A stretch of 64,000 bases of DNA from Aquirhabdus parva (GTDB taxonomy: Bacteria; Pseudomonadota; Gammaproteobacteria; Pseudomonadales; Moraxellaceae): contig NZ_CP031222.1 of assembly GCF_003351745.1 (NCBI RefSeq), positions 2,648,207-2,712,206 of the forward strand, written 5' to 3'. Shown piece after piece: positions 25,140-33,776 of this stretch. The notes under the pieces are model-generated. The model was not told where the DNA came from. It searched no databases and saw only the letters and a program-made list of their open reading frames with translations. The position numbers and the translations under genes were made by a program. The number at the start of each line of letters is the position of its first letter. The first letter of the stretch is position 1.

Positions 25140-26441
25140 ATGAGTGCATATCTGTTGGACTGGCTGAATTTACTGGTTCGTTTTATCCACGTGATCACGG
25201 CAATTGCCTGGATTGGCGCATCATTCTATTTCGTCTGGCTCGATAATAGCCTCGCAGAACCCCCTCAGGAGAAAAAAGACAAAGGGATCAAGGGCGACCT
25301 CTGGGCGATTCATGGCGGCGGATTCTATGAGGTTGCCAAATATCAGCTCGCACCGCCAGAGATGCCCAAGCATCTGCATTGGTTTAAATGGGAAGCCTAC
25401 AGCACGTGGCTAAGTGGTTTTTTATTGCTATCGCTCATGTACTTTTTTGGCGCAACGACCTATCTCATTGATCCCAGCAAGGTTGCGTTCACACCTAAAG
25501 TCGGCGTTGCCGTAGCGCTTGCCGCCATCTTTGGCAGTTGGTTGATCTACGATGCGCTCTGTCGCACCAACTTCGCACGTACTCAAGGTAAAGCCTTCGC
25601 CGCGCTGCTCATCGTATTGATAGGTCTGCTCAGTTTTACCCTCAACCACATTTTTAGTGGTCGCGCTGCTTATCTACTGGTCGGGGTATCGATCGGCACC
25701 TGTATGGTTTTCAACGTTTGGCGGGTCATCATGCCTGCTCAAACCAAACTGGTAGAAGCCGTACGCTTCAACAAAACTCCGAATCCGGCCTATGCTCAAG
25801 CGGCAAAACTACGCTCACTGCATAACAATTACGGCACCTTACCGATCGTTTTTCTCATGCTGAGCAACCACTATCCGATGACCTATGGCAATGCCCATGC
25901 ATGGCTGGTACTGGTAATTTTGGTATTACTGGGCATGTGGGTACGTCATTTTTTCAACCTGCGCCATCATGGCAAAATTCATCCCCCAATCCTGATTAGC
26001 GGGTTTATCGCATTCTTCGCCTTGGCCTTCATCTTAAAACCGCCTATGCCAGAGGCTCCTAAGCCCGTGAAGCGCGTACCGCGCATTTCAACGCCAGTGA
26101 CTGAAGGTCTATCCCAGAATACAACGCCCACCAGCAGTGTCGCGCCAACAGTAACCAACGCGGTTCAAGCCCCTTCAGGGGATATCAACATGCAAGCACA
26201 GTCGATCATCAAAGAACGCTGTGCCGTATGTCACTCCAAAACACCAACCGACCCAACATTCACGACAGCCCCCATGGGTGTGATGCTAGACAATGAAGCT
26301 CAAATGAAGCAATGGGCAGCACGCATTCGCGCCAATGCGGTCGACAGTCACACCATGCCGTTTATGAATAAAACCGGCATGACCGATGCAGAACGTGAAC
26401 AACTTCGCACATGGCTCGACAGCAGCACAAATAAACAATAA
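25140..26441 (+). CDS. puuD: membrane urate oxidase PuuD with C-terminal cytochrome c domain
   Basis: PuuD oxidises urate to 5-hydroxyisourate in the inner membrane and hands electrons to a respiratory chain through its own cytochrome c, so no hydrogen peroxide is expected. The 433-residue protein has about eight membrane helices (VRFIHVITAIAWIGASFYFV at the start, with WAIHGGGFYEVAKYQLAP after helix 1), then a Pro-rich linker near 310-345 and a cytochrome c domain with the heme motif CAVCH near residue 361 and the axial Met candidate in TMPFMN. ATG 25140 has GGGAGA upstream; the in-frame GTG 12 bases earlier is less likely. Confidence 0.92.
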   Translation: MSAYLLDWLNLLVRFIHVITAIAWIGASFYFVWLDNSLAEPPQEKKDKGIKGDLWAIHGGGFYEVAKYQLAPPEMPKHLHWFKWEAYSTWLSGFLLLSLMYFFGATTYLIDPSKVAFTPKVGVAVALAAIFGSWLIYDALCRTNFARTQGKAFAALLIVLIGLLSFTLNHIFSGRAAYLLVGVSIGTCMVFNVWRVIMPAQTKLVEAVRFNKTPNPAYAQAAKLRSLHNNYGTLPIVFLMLSNHYPMTYGNAHAWLVLVILVLLGMWVRHFFNLRHHGKIHPPILISGFIAFFALAFILKPPMPEAPKPVKRVPRISTPVTEGLSQNTTPTSSVAPTVTNAVQAPSGDINMQAQSIIKERCAVCHSKTPTDPTFTTAPMGVMLDNEAQMKQWAARIRANAVDSHTMPFMNKTGMTDAEREQLRTWLDSSTNKQ

Positions 26442-26644
26442 ATCAATACCCTATCTCATATAACCTCCATCAGCTCAATGCTGCACGTGCTGATGGGTTT
26501 ATATGAATTAGCACAACTTCGGTATATGCATGTACCCACTTGATGCCGTTTACAGAATCTTATACTTTCACCGTATACACAAAGATTGATAGATCAATCC
26601 ATACCGAAACCCGATACAAATCGCCAAGCGCAGGGAAACCTTTT

Positions 26645-27202
26645 ATGACCTTGACCACACTGCCAAAGATTGACGCGCAGCCGACATCGCATATCGCGGT
26701 CACCGCCCTGTCGAAATTGGATCAATCTGATTTTGTGCTCAAATTAGAAGGCATTTTTGAACATTCACCCTGGGTCGCTGCACGCGCTTGGGCAGACCGC
26801 CCGTTCCACAATCGCAGTGACCTTGAACGTGCGCTGCAATCCGCAATGTGGTGCGCCAGCCGTAATGAACTATTAGATCTGATTCGTGCTCACCCTGAAC
26901 TTGCGGGTAAAGCAGCCGCTTCAGGACAACTCACCAAAGAATCCACTCATGAGCAGGCGGGTGCAGGGCTTAACGCGTGTACCCCCGAGCAACTGGTGAA
27001 GATCCAGCAACTCAATGCTGCTTATATGGAAAAGTTCGGTTGGCCCTTTATCGTCGCTGTGCGCGGCATGAATGTTGATGCCATCATAGCCGCGATTCAA
27101 ACTCGGCTTGATCACACGGCTGAGCAGGAATTTGAGCAGGCTCTACAACAAATCAGCCGTATCGCCAGCCTACGCCTAGATGGACTTTTGATTGATGCTT
27201 AA
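26645..27202 (+). CDS. uraD: OHCU decarboxylase
   Basis: UraD decarboxylates OHCU to S-allantoin, completing the urate branch. The 185-residue product has the family patterns FEHSPWVAARAWADRPF, RAHPELAGKAA, LTKESTHEQAGAGLN, and KFGWPFIVAVRGM. ATG 26645 is chosen because the family starts here; an open frame extends 35 codons upstream but lacks similarity. The 203-bp gap after puuD is larger than elsewhere in the operon, so an extra promoter is possible. A strong terminator follows. Confidence 0.93.
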   Translation: MTLTTLPKIDAQPTSHIAVTALSKLDQSDFVLKLEGIFEHSPWVAARAWADRPFHNRSDLERALQSAMWCASRNELLDLIRAHPELAGKAAASGQLTKESTHEQAGAGLNACTPEQLVKIQQLNAAYMEKFGWPFIVAVRGMNVDAIIAAIQTRLDHTAEQEFEQALQQISRIASLRLDGLLIDA

Positions 27203-27236
27203 TTGATATCTCAAGGCAGGCGGTCATATCAGCCAT

Positions 27237-27275
27237 AAAAAAAGCACTATACCTTCTCGGTACAGTGCTTTTTTA
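27237..27275. terminator. bidirectional rho-independent terminator
   Basis: An A-run, AGCACT-A-TACC, loop TTCTC, GGTA-C-AGTGCT and a T-run form a long stem with a single A/C mismatch. Because A- and T-tracts flank it symmetrically it can end both the puu operon and the convergent lysR gene. Confidence 0.9.
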
Positions 27276-27323
27276 TCGCTTCCTTTTAAATCATTGCATA
27301 TACGTTTTAGTGCAAGTCAAAGA

Positions 27324-28337
27324 TTAAGCATAAGCGACATGAGGAGCTGGCTGCTTGGTTGACACGGGTGCTTGAACTTTTGCCGGTGCGGACTGTGGAC
27401 GCAAATACGCAGACTTGGTATCTCGCATCACCGCAATCACTTGTTCACGGAACCAACGACACTCTTCGGAATGGTGTGATCGATCATGCCAAAGTAAATA
27501 GAATGGAATCGGCGGGAAATCAATCGGAATATCAGAGACCTTAAGCGGCATCAATGAGCAGAAATGTTCTGCAAAGATACGCGGAGCAGAAAACACTGCA
27601 TCCATCTGCATCAGCATATACGGCACCATATTAAAATACGGGACATACACCACCACATTGCGCTTCAAGCGCTCTTTGGCCAGATGTAAATCAATAACGC
27701 CACGCTGTCCTACCGTATACGGTGTCGGCACCAGATGCTCTGCATTCAAGTAGGTATCTTTGGTCAGGGTCTGACCTGCCAATGGATGCGCTTTACGCAT
27801 CAAGCACACCACTTCATCTTCGAACAATGGTGCTAAACGTAAATGCTCTGGAGGCTGGGGCCAGTTGGCAATCACGCCATCGAGCATCCCTGTTTCTAAT
27901 GCATTGCTATAGTTAAAATCAGGTCCGAGTGAATGTAGAATCACCTGAGAATTCGGTGCAAGCCTGCGAATCCGGCTCATCATCTCACCGAGCATCACTG
28001 CACTTAAATAGTCCGGTGTTGCCAAGTTATAGACTCGACGTGATTGGCTAGGGTCAAAACGCACTTGTTGAATGCCGATTGCCTCAATTTGGCTCAGCGC
28101 GGTACGCACGGGTTCGAGTAATGCTTGTCCACGCTCCGTTGGAATCATACCGTTGCGGCTACGCACCAATAGTTGATCCCCGGTAATTTCACGTAAACGA
28201 CGAAGAGAAGTACTGACTGCTGGTTGTGACTGGTTCAAACGCCTTGCTGCATTTGACACACTACTTTCCGAAAGCAACGCATACAAAACTTGTAATAAAT
28301 GAACGTCTAACGATTCCCACTTGCTGGAAGTACTCAT
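27324..28337 (-). CDS. LysR family regulator, probable purine catabolism regulator
   Basis: A 337-residue LysR-type regulator. The N-terminal helix-turn-helix spans about residues 10-68 (LLQVLYALLSESSVSNAARR, NQSQPAVSTSLRRLREITGD), and the effector domain starts near 95 (YNLATPDYLSAVMLGEMM). It belongs to the NodD/LeuO-like branch by eye. The last 30 residues are a Pro/Ala/Gln-rich tail (APAKVQAPVSTKQPAPHVAY) beyond the usual family end. It is convergent with the allantoin operon, and two T-N11-A boxes lie upstream of its start, indicating autoregulation. Control of the puu and xdh genes is inferred from position only. Confidence 0.85.
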   Translation of the reverse strand: MSTSSKWESLDVHLLQVLYALLSESSVSNAARRLNQSQPAVSTSLRRLREITGDQLLVRSRNGMIPTERGQALLEPVRTALSQIEAIGIQQVRFDPSQSRRVYNLATPDYLSAVMLGEMMSRIRRLAPNSQVILHSLGPDFNYSNALETGMLDGVIANWPQPPEHLRLAPLFEDEVVCLMRKAHPLAGQTLTKDTYLNAEHLVPTPYTVGQRGVIDLHLAKERLKRNVVVYVPYFNMVPYMLMQMDAVFSAPRIFAEHFCSLMPLKVSDIPIDFPPIPFYLLWHDRSHHSEECRWFREQVIAVMRDTKSAYLRPQSAPAKVQAPVSTKQPAPHVAYA

Positions 28338-28361
28338 TGCTTTAACCTCAATTTTTTCGTG

Positions 28362-28376
28362 ATACAGATCATGTAT
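28362..28376. promoter_or_regulatory. LysR-type box 1 (T-N11-A)
   Basis: ATACAGATCATGTAT contains perfect arms ATACA/TGTAT around five bases and fits the LysR T-N11-A rule. It lies 25 bp upstream of the lysR start. Confidence 0.6.
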
Positions 28377-28403
28377 TTTGAAAATGTTTTTTCAGTTTTT
28401 AAA

Positions 28404-28418
28404 ATACAGATCGTGCAT
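28404..28418. promoter_or_regulatory. LysR-type box 2 (T-N11-A)
   Basis: ATACAGATCGTGCAT repeats box 1 with two changes. The centres of the two boxes are 42 bp apart, close to four helical turns, so a tetramer could bind both on one DNA face. Both are followed by ATTTT and A-rich sequence, so the repeat unit is about 25 bp. Confidence 0.6.
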
Positions 28419-28540
28419 TTTCAAAATGAAAAACATACTAACCATGTGGTAAGCAATATTCGTTCCAAGAATCCATTTTTTACGAAAAAAAATTCAGGAC
28501 AATGTATTTCTGTCAAGAGGGTCAAACTATATAGACCTTA

Positions 28541-29824
28541 TTACTTTTTCTTAAAGTTCTGCCACTTATCGCTCATTGCCTTAGCCGTTTCACGCTCACG
28601 CGGGTTATCGCCAGCTTGATAAAAAATCGTCCCTTGCAAACGTTCTGGTAAAAATTCCTGCTGTACAAAGTTCCCTGCAAAGTCATGCGCGTATTTATAG
28701 CCCACGCCATAGCCTTGCTCTTTCATTAGCCGAGTTGGAGCATTACGAAGGTGCATCGGCACTGGAAGCTCTGCGGTTTTCTCGGCCAGATCCAATGCGG
28801 CGTTGATCGCAAGATAGGTACTATTGCTCTTCGGACTGGTCGCCAAATACACCACCGTTTGCCCCAAAATAATGCGACATTCTGGATAACCAATCGCCTG
28901 CACCGCACGGAAGCACTCCCCTGCAAGGAGCAATGCATTGGGATTGGCATTGCCAATATCTTCTGATGCCAAGATCAGCATACGCCGCGCGATAAATACA
29001 GGGTCTTCCCCGCCTTTAATCATGCGTGCCATCCAATACAGCGCCGCATCGGGATCACTGCCGCGCATCGACTTAATAAACGCAGAGACAATATCGTAGT
29101 GCTGGTCACCCGATTTATCGTAGCGCACAATATTTTGCTGGGCACTTTGCAGTACTAAGTCATTAGTGATTACTACATCAGCATCGACAGGCTGAGTATC
29201 TACAATCAACTCCAGCAGATTGAGTAGTTTTCGTGCATCCCCGCCAGACAACTGCAACAATGCATCTGGTTCACGCAGAACGATACTGCGATTCTTAAGT
29301 TCGGTATCAAGGGTTAGCGCCCGCTCAACGACCGCAATCAGTTCCTCACGACTCAGTCCGTGCAGGGTATAAACCTGACAGCGGGATAACAGCGCAGAAT
29401 TCACCTCAAAAGAAGGGTTCTCGGTGGTAGCACCGATCAGCGTAATTTTGCCCTTCTCAACCGCAGCAAGCAGTGCATCTTGTTGAGATTTATTGAAGCG
29501 ATGAATTTCATCGATAAACACTACTGGTGGCGCCAGTAACCCAGCTTGCTCACCGCCCTGTCCAATCACATCACGAATATCTTTAACACCCGCACTGATC
29601 GCCGACAGACTAATCAGTGGACGATCAACGGCCTCGGCCAAGAGTAATGCCAACGTCGTCTTACCGACACCAGGAGGTCCCCAAAAGATGATGGATGGCA
29701 AGCGCCCCTGATCAACGGCTTGTCTCAGTGGACCATGCTCACCCAATAAATGCTGCTGACCAATAACATCGGATAAACGACGCGGACGGATACGTTCAGG
29801 AAGGGGTATTAGAGAAGCTGTCAT
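28541..29824 (-). CDS. rarA: replication-associated recombination protein RarA
   Basis: RarA (MgsA) is an AAA+ ATPase of the clamp-loader clade that acts at stalled replication forks. The 427-residue sequence has Walker A GPPGVGKT at 49-56, Walker B VVFIDEIHRFNKSQQDALL, sensor 1 IGATTENPSFEVNSALLSRC and the C-terminal tetramerisation part with YWMARMIKGGEDPVFIARRM and GYKYAHDF. Length is slightly below the E. coli protein (447). The gap before lysR holds only the LysR boxes. Confidence 0.95.
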   Translation of the reverse strand: MTASLIPLPERIRPRRLSDVIGQQHLLGEHGPLRQAVDQGRLPSIIFWGPPGVGKTTLALLLAEAVDRPLISLSAISAGVKDIRDVIGQGGEQAGLLAPPVVFIDEIHRFNKSQQDALLAAVEKGKITLIGATTENPSFEVNSALLSRCQVYTLHGLSREELIAVVERALTLDTELKNRSIVLREPDALLQLSGGDARKLLNLLELIVDTQPVDADVVITNDLVLQSAQQNIVRYDKSGDQHYDIVSAFIKSMRGSDPDAALYWMARMIKGGEDPVFIARRMLILASEDIGNANPNALLLAGECFRAVQAIGYPECRIILGQTVVYLATSPKSNSTYLAINAALDLAEKTAELPVPMHLRNAPTRLMKEQGYGVGYKYAHDFAGNFVQQEFLPERLQGTIFYQAGDNPRERETAKAMSDKWQNFKKK

Positions 29825-29872
29825 AAATACTGTGAATTCTATTCAAGAGAAGAGTTTATATATGGGGATGGA

Positions 29873-30361
29873 TTATGCTAATCCAGCTAACCCTGTAAAA
29901 CGTTTAATCAACATATCCCAAGCATCCGCGATTAAGTCCTCGTCGCCACCATTATCAAACTTTGACTGACAATAACTCAGCAACTCTTTGTAGCGTCCCT
30001 GTGATAATTTGATTCGAGCTGACTCAATAAAAACATCCATCCCTCGAATGCCTTTTGCATAAGTGACTAAATATGCAGATCCACCGCGCTCAAGCATTTC
30101 TTGCGCGAGCTCAGAGACTACACGATTTACACCCCATGCTTCATAGGCAAATAATGTTTCAGCTTTATACAGTGCTGCGATGAGTTCTATAGATGCCTTA
30201 TTTTTTTCTGTTTTAAATATCTCACAAACTTCTCGTCTGAAAAGCATATTTGAATCCTCAAAGGATTCTGCATGCTTACCATTCCATGCAAAACAAATTT
30301 GATCTTCCATAGATGGATTATAGTTATTAAAAAACTTTTCTGCGGGGCTACTATTCTCCAT
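29873..30361 (-). CDS. AT-rich hypothetical protein, no family recognised
   Basis: The 162-residue acidic, mostly helical product contains no signal peptide or membrane segment. Blocks such as ASIELIAALYKAETLFAYEA and GRYKELLSYCQSKFDNGGDE resemble helical repeat or immunity-type proteins only in a general way. Base composition is clearly richer in A and T than the neighbours rarA and spoT, and the ATG at 30361 has no clear ribosome binding site. It begins 36 bp after spoT on the same strand. An acquired orphan gene, perhaps a stray immunity protein, is one reading; function is unknown. Confidence 0.6.
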   Translation of the reverse strand: MENSSPAEKFFNNYNPSMEDQICFAWNGKHAESFEDSNMLFRREVCEIFKTEKNKASIELIAALYKAETLFAYEAWGVNRVVSELAQEMLERGGSAYLVTYAKGIRGMDVFIESARIKLSQGRYKELLSYCQSKFDNGGDEDLIADAWDMLIKRFTGLAGLA

Positions 30362-30397
30362 ATAACAAACTAGTCCATTCTTATAAAAATAAAACTC

Positions 30398-32587
30398 TTA
30401 AACCCCGAACCGCGTCACCCTCGGAAAATCGAGCAATATCCGCATTTCCTGAATCAAACGGGCAAGGTGGTTACGATCACGGACTAAAACAGAGAGATTG
30501 CTGGACTCTTCCAAGCTTTCTAAACGCTCAACCCCACCTTGAAACTGGCGGATCAAATAAATGAGCTGTGTGCTTTCTTCATCAGTGATCGGACGATCGA
30601 TTTTGAGATGTACAGGGAAACGTGGGTCGGTATCTGTAGCAGTTTGCCAATGTAATCTCACCACATTTTCAGGATGGCGATTGAGTTCATGCTTTAAATT
30701 CGGACAACGTCTACGATGAACGACGAGACCGCGTCGGGTGAGATGACCATCGATACGGTCACCGAGGATCGGAATACAGCATGGTGCATAACGCACATCC
30801 AAGCCATCCGTACCGACGATCAGATTATTGGATTGATTTACATGCAGTGAACTTTCAGCGACTGCCGCACCATGCGATTCCGAAAGGTGCGTGAGCAGTC
30901 GTGTCGCAACCATTTGCGGGAGTAACGCGCCCAAGGCAATTTTCTCAAAGAGTTGGGCTTTACTTTTGAGGTGCTGCCAGTCCAAGACACCTAACCAATC
31001 GTCATCCGACAAACTTTGAATATCAATTTGATAGAGTTGCAGTGCACGGCTTAAAGCTTGTTGACCCAAGGCCAGACGATCCGTGGGTTCAGAGGCTTTC
31101 AACACTTGCTGGATAGCGCGTCGTGCCTTACCAGTATTCACAAAACCTAGCCAATCCGGATTAGGAGTTGCTAAATCATCGGTAATGATCTCGACCACTT
31201 GTCCAGTACTAAGCGGTGTCGCAAGTGGACAAGGCTGACCATCAATGGTTGCAGCAATCGCATGATTCCCTAGATACAAGCTCGCGGCGTAAGCAAAATC
31301 AACCGCGGTCGCGCCCTGTGGTAACTCATGCAAATCCCCATCAGGCGTATAGACCGAGATTTTTTCACGATGCAGATAATCCAGCAGCGCATCAAAAGTA
31401 TTGGTCGCACAATCTTTATCGATCAGCTCACCCAAATTACGCAAGGACGCCTGAATCGCAGAACGAGATGACTGCGGCGCAATATCACCCAGTACAACAC
31501 CCAATTGCGCTGCTTTGCGCATTAACTGAGTACGGAGCGTGATGTCCAGTCGTCCCCGCTCGTCACTAAGTGACAACTGCAATGCTTGATTACCGCCAGG
31601 TAGTGGATTACGAATATGATCCGTCAATTGTGACCATAAGAAATGCTCACGAACCACTGCAGCAAACTGATCGCACTCAGCAATGCTTTCAAGTTCTATC
31701 TCATAAGCATGGGTATGGAGTAACGTCGGGATATCCGCATGTTCATTTAAGAAGCGCTGATAGAGCGTAATGTCATTATTAATACAAATCGGGGTGCCAT
31801 GTAAGTGATGGCCTGCAATAAAGCGCCCAATCTCGCCTGCCCAATGCTGCTTTGCACGAAGTCGGTCATCAGTACTTTGTACCAGTTCATCATGCAGACG
31901 CTTAAACAGCTCAGGCTCTAGATTTTCATAACACAAAATTTCAAGCTGATCGGCAATCTCATTGACGCCAACCAATCGTCCCATCGGGACAAAAATATTC
32001 AAGGTTTCCGAAGCAATCGCTCGTCGTCGATCAGGCTTGAGCGCTGCAAGGGTCGACATATTATGCAGACGATCTGCAAGCTTAATTACGATCACTCGAG
32101 GATCATTTAAGGTCGCAGTCAGAATTTTACGTAAGGTCGCAGCTTTATTATCATTTTTGTCATTTGAAACTGTGAGCTTGGTCAAGCCATCCACAATATC
32201 GGCAACGGTTTGCCCAAAACGCTCTTCAATTTCTTCTTTACTGACGTCAGTATCTTCAATCACATCATGCAGTAGGGCAGCCATCAGGCTTTCCGTGTCG
32301 AGGCGCATATTACCCAATACTTCAGCCACGGCAATCGGATGCACAATATAAGGCTCACCACTTTTGCGTGTTACGCCTAAATGCGCGGTATCGGCAAAAG
32401 CGCAAGCATCCATGACTTGTTTAATTTGCGAGTCGAGCAGATATTCACTAAGCGTCGCCCGTAGACCAGCCGTCAAGTCTGGAAGATGACTCCAACTTGA
32501 ATGGGTGAAACCTGCTTTTTCAAAAGCAGTTGGCTGGACGCGCCCTTGATTTGACTCAAGTTCACGATCTGGCGTCGCGGTTGTCAT
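30398..32587 (-). CDS. spoT: SpoT-type (p)ppGpp hydrolase with degenerate synthetase domain
   Basis: A 729-residue RelA/SpoT homologue. The HD hydrolase domain is intact: His83 in YIVHPIAVAEVL, HDVIED at 107-112 and KLADRLHNM at 169-177. The synthetase domain (about 225-365) is ruined: the region matching the GTP-binding loop NGYQSLH reads GGNQALQ (331-337), and the catalytic ExQxRT element reads DITLRT (348-353). A TGS domain follows (SVYTPDGDLHELPQG, from 411) and a C-terminal ACT domain. It should therefore degrade, but not make, the alarmone, leaving synthesis to a RelA elsewhere. Hydrolase-only SpoT has been described for Acinetobacter. It is not next to rpoZ as in enterics. Confidence 0.9.
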   Translation of the reverse strand: MTTATPDRELESNQGRVQPTAFEKAGFTHSSWSHLPDLTAGLRATLSEYLLDSQIKQVMDACAFADTAHLGVTRKSGEPYIVHPIAVAEVLGNMRLDTESLMAALLHDVIEDTDVSKEEIEERFGQTVADIVDGLTKLTVSNDKNDNKAATLRKILTATLNDPRVIVIKLADRLHNMSTLAALKPDRRRAIASETLNIFVPMGRLVGVNEIADQLEILCYENLEPELFKRLHDELVQSTDDRLRAKQHWAGEIGRFIAGHHLHGTPICINNDITLYQRFLNEHADIPTLLHTHAYEIELESIAECDQFAAVVREHFLWSQLTDHIRNPLPGGNQALQLSLSDERGRLDITLRTQLMRKAAQLGVVLGDIAPQSSRSAIQASLRNLGELIDKDCATNTFDALLDYLHREKISVYTPDGDLHELPQGATAVDFAYAASLYLGNHAIAATIDGQPCPLATPLSTGQVVEIITDDLATPNPDWLGFVNTGKARRAIQQVLKASEPTDRLALGQQALSRALQLYQIDIQSLSDDDWLGVLDWQHLKSKAQLFEKIALGALLPQMVATRLLTHLSESHGAAVAESSLHVNQSNNLIVGTDGLDVRYAPCCIPILGDRIDGHLTRRGLVVHRRRCPNLKHELNRHPENVVRLHWQTATDTDPRFPVHLKIDRPITDEESTQLIYLIRQFQGGVERLESLEESSNLSVLVRDRNHLARLIQEMRILLDFPRVTRFGV

Positions 32588-32907
32588 GGGTGGTCAACTA
32601 GGCAAATGAATACGAATACAACGAACACACCTAAATGAAACGCATATCACGGTATATTGTCAATGAATATAAGCTATTTTTTTATCAGAATAAACAAAAT
32701 ACCGCCAAGCCTATCGACTAATTCACAACTTATCCGTCTTTCAGTAATGCAACTTTATCATCTCGTAAGTTAAAGCACAGATCGCATCACTATAGAGAAG
32801 CACTGCCCTTTCACGTACAATTGATTTGAAGAGACACGCACCATCGATCCACAGCAGGTTCAAAATCTCTATTTCACATTTTGCCACTTTCATTCATCCC
32901 CCTAGCC
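32588..32907. other. divergent promoter region between spoT and mazG
   Basis: About 320 bp with AT-rich stretches around 32660-32700 and no open frame with a ribosome binding site. It must contain the spoT and mazG promoters. No repeat or RNA structure stands out. Confidence 0.35.
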
Positions 32908-33771
32908 ATGACGACCAATCCAATGATCTCAGAGCCATCGACCCACTCCCAACAAAAGAATGTGAGCGAACCGCTGCTTGAGCTACTCGCCGTCATGAGC
33001 CGCCTTCGTGCGGAGTGTCCATGGGATCAGGCGCAAACGCCAGCCAGTCTGACGCGCTACGCCATTGAAGAAGCCTACGAAGTCGAAGCCGCGATTCAAA
33101 CAGGCAATATTGATCATATTCGTGATGAACTCGGTGACTTGCTACTACAGGTGGTCTTTCAAGCACAAATGCATGCTGAGCAAGGACACTTTAATTTTTT
33201 TGACATTGCCCAGACCCTTTCGCAAAAACTGATTCGACGTCATCCACATGTCTATGGTGATGATGTTGCGGCGCAAGCATCTGATGTGAGTGTGCTTTGG
33301 GAGCAGGTTAAGCAAAGGGAACGTGCAGCCAAGGGTGAGCAAACTTCCATTTTAAATGATGTTAAACATGGCTCCCCGCTCATCCAAGCCCAGTCTTTAC
33401 AAAAACTCGCTGCCAAAGTCGGCTTTGACTGGCCGGATGTCCAAGGTGCACGTGATAAACTGTCTGAAGAAATTGCCGAACTGGATGAAGCCATCGCCGC
33501 AAAAGATCTCACAAAGATTGAAGATGAACTGGGCGATAGTTTCTTTGCACTGGTCAATGTGGCAAGAAAATCAGGGATTCAGAGCGAAAGTGCACTACTC
33601 GGCACCATCGCGAAATTTCGTAGACGCTTTAGTTTCGTGGAGAAACAACTCAAAACTCACGGGATCAGCCTTGAGGAAGCGGATTTAGCCACCATGGATC
33701 AGTTATGGGATGAGGCAAAACGCTTAGAGCGCCTCCCCACCCAATCGACTTTAGACCGGGAGCAACAATAA
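32908..33771 (+). CDS. mazG: nucleoside triphosphate pyrophosphohydrolase MazG
   Basis: MazG hydrolyses NTPs to NMPs and pyrophosphate and helps control (p)ppGpp and damaged nucleotides. The 287-residue protein carries two MazG domains: the first has CPWDQAQTPASL and EEAYEVEAAI..DELGDLLLQVVF, the second EEIAELDEAIA and KIEDELGDSFFALVNVAR, both with the EExxE and ExxD metal motifs. The start is uncertain: ATG 32908 or 32923, neither with a good ribosome binding site. moaA starts five bases after the stop, suggesting co-transcription. Confidence 0.92.
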   Translation: MTTNPMISEPSTHSQQKNVSEPLLELLAVMSRLRAECPWDQAQTPASLTRYAIEEAYEVEAAIQTGNIDHIRDELGDLLLQVVFQAQMHAEQGHFNFFDIAQTLSQKLIRRHPHVYGDDVAAQASDVSVLWEQVKQRERAAKGEQTSILNDVKHGSPLIQAQSLQKLAAKVGFDWPDVQGARDKLSEEIAELDEAIAAKDLTKIEDELGDSFFALVNVARKSGIQSESALLGTIAKFRRRFSFVEKQLKTHGISLEEADLATMDQLWDEAKRLERLPTQSTLDREQQ

Positions 33772-33776
33772 CGCGC

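Noticed and set aside
28359-28619. Open frame on the plus strand upstream of lysR
   Set aside because: It overlaps the end of rarA and the LysR boxes, has low-complexity composition and no plausible start.
30398-32587. Reading this gene as bifunctional RelA/SpoT synthetase-hydrolase
   Set aside because: The synthetase motifs are replaced at key positions, so only hydrolase activity is supported.
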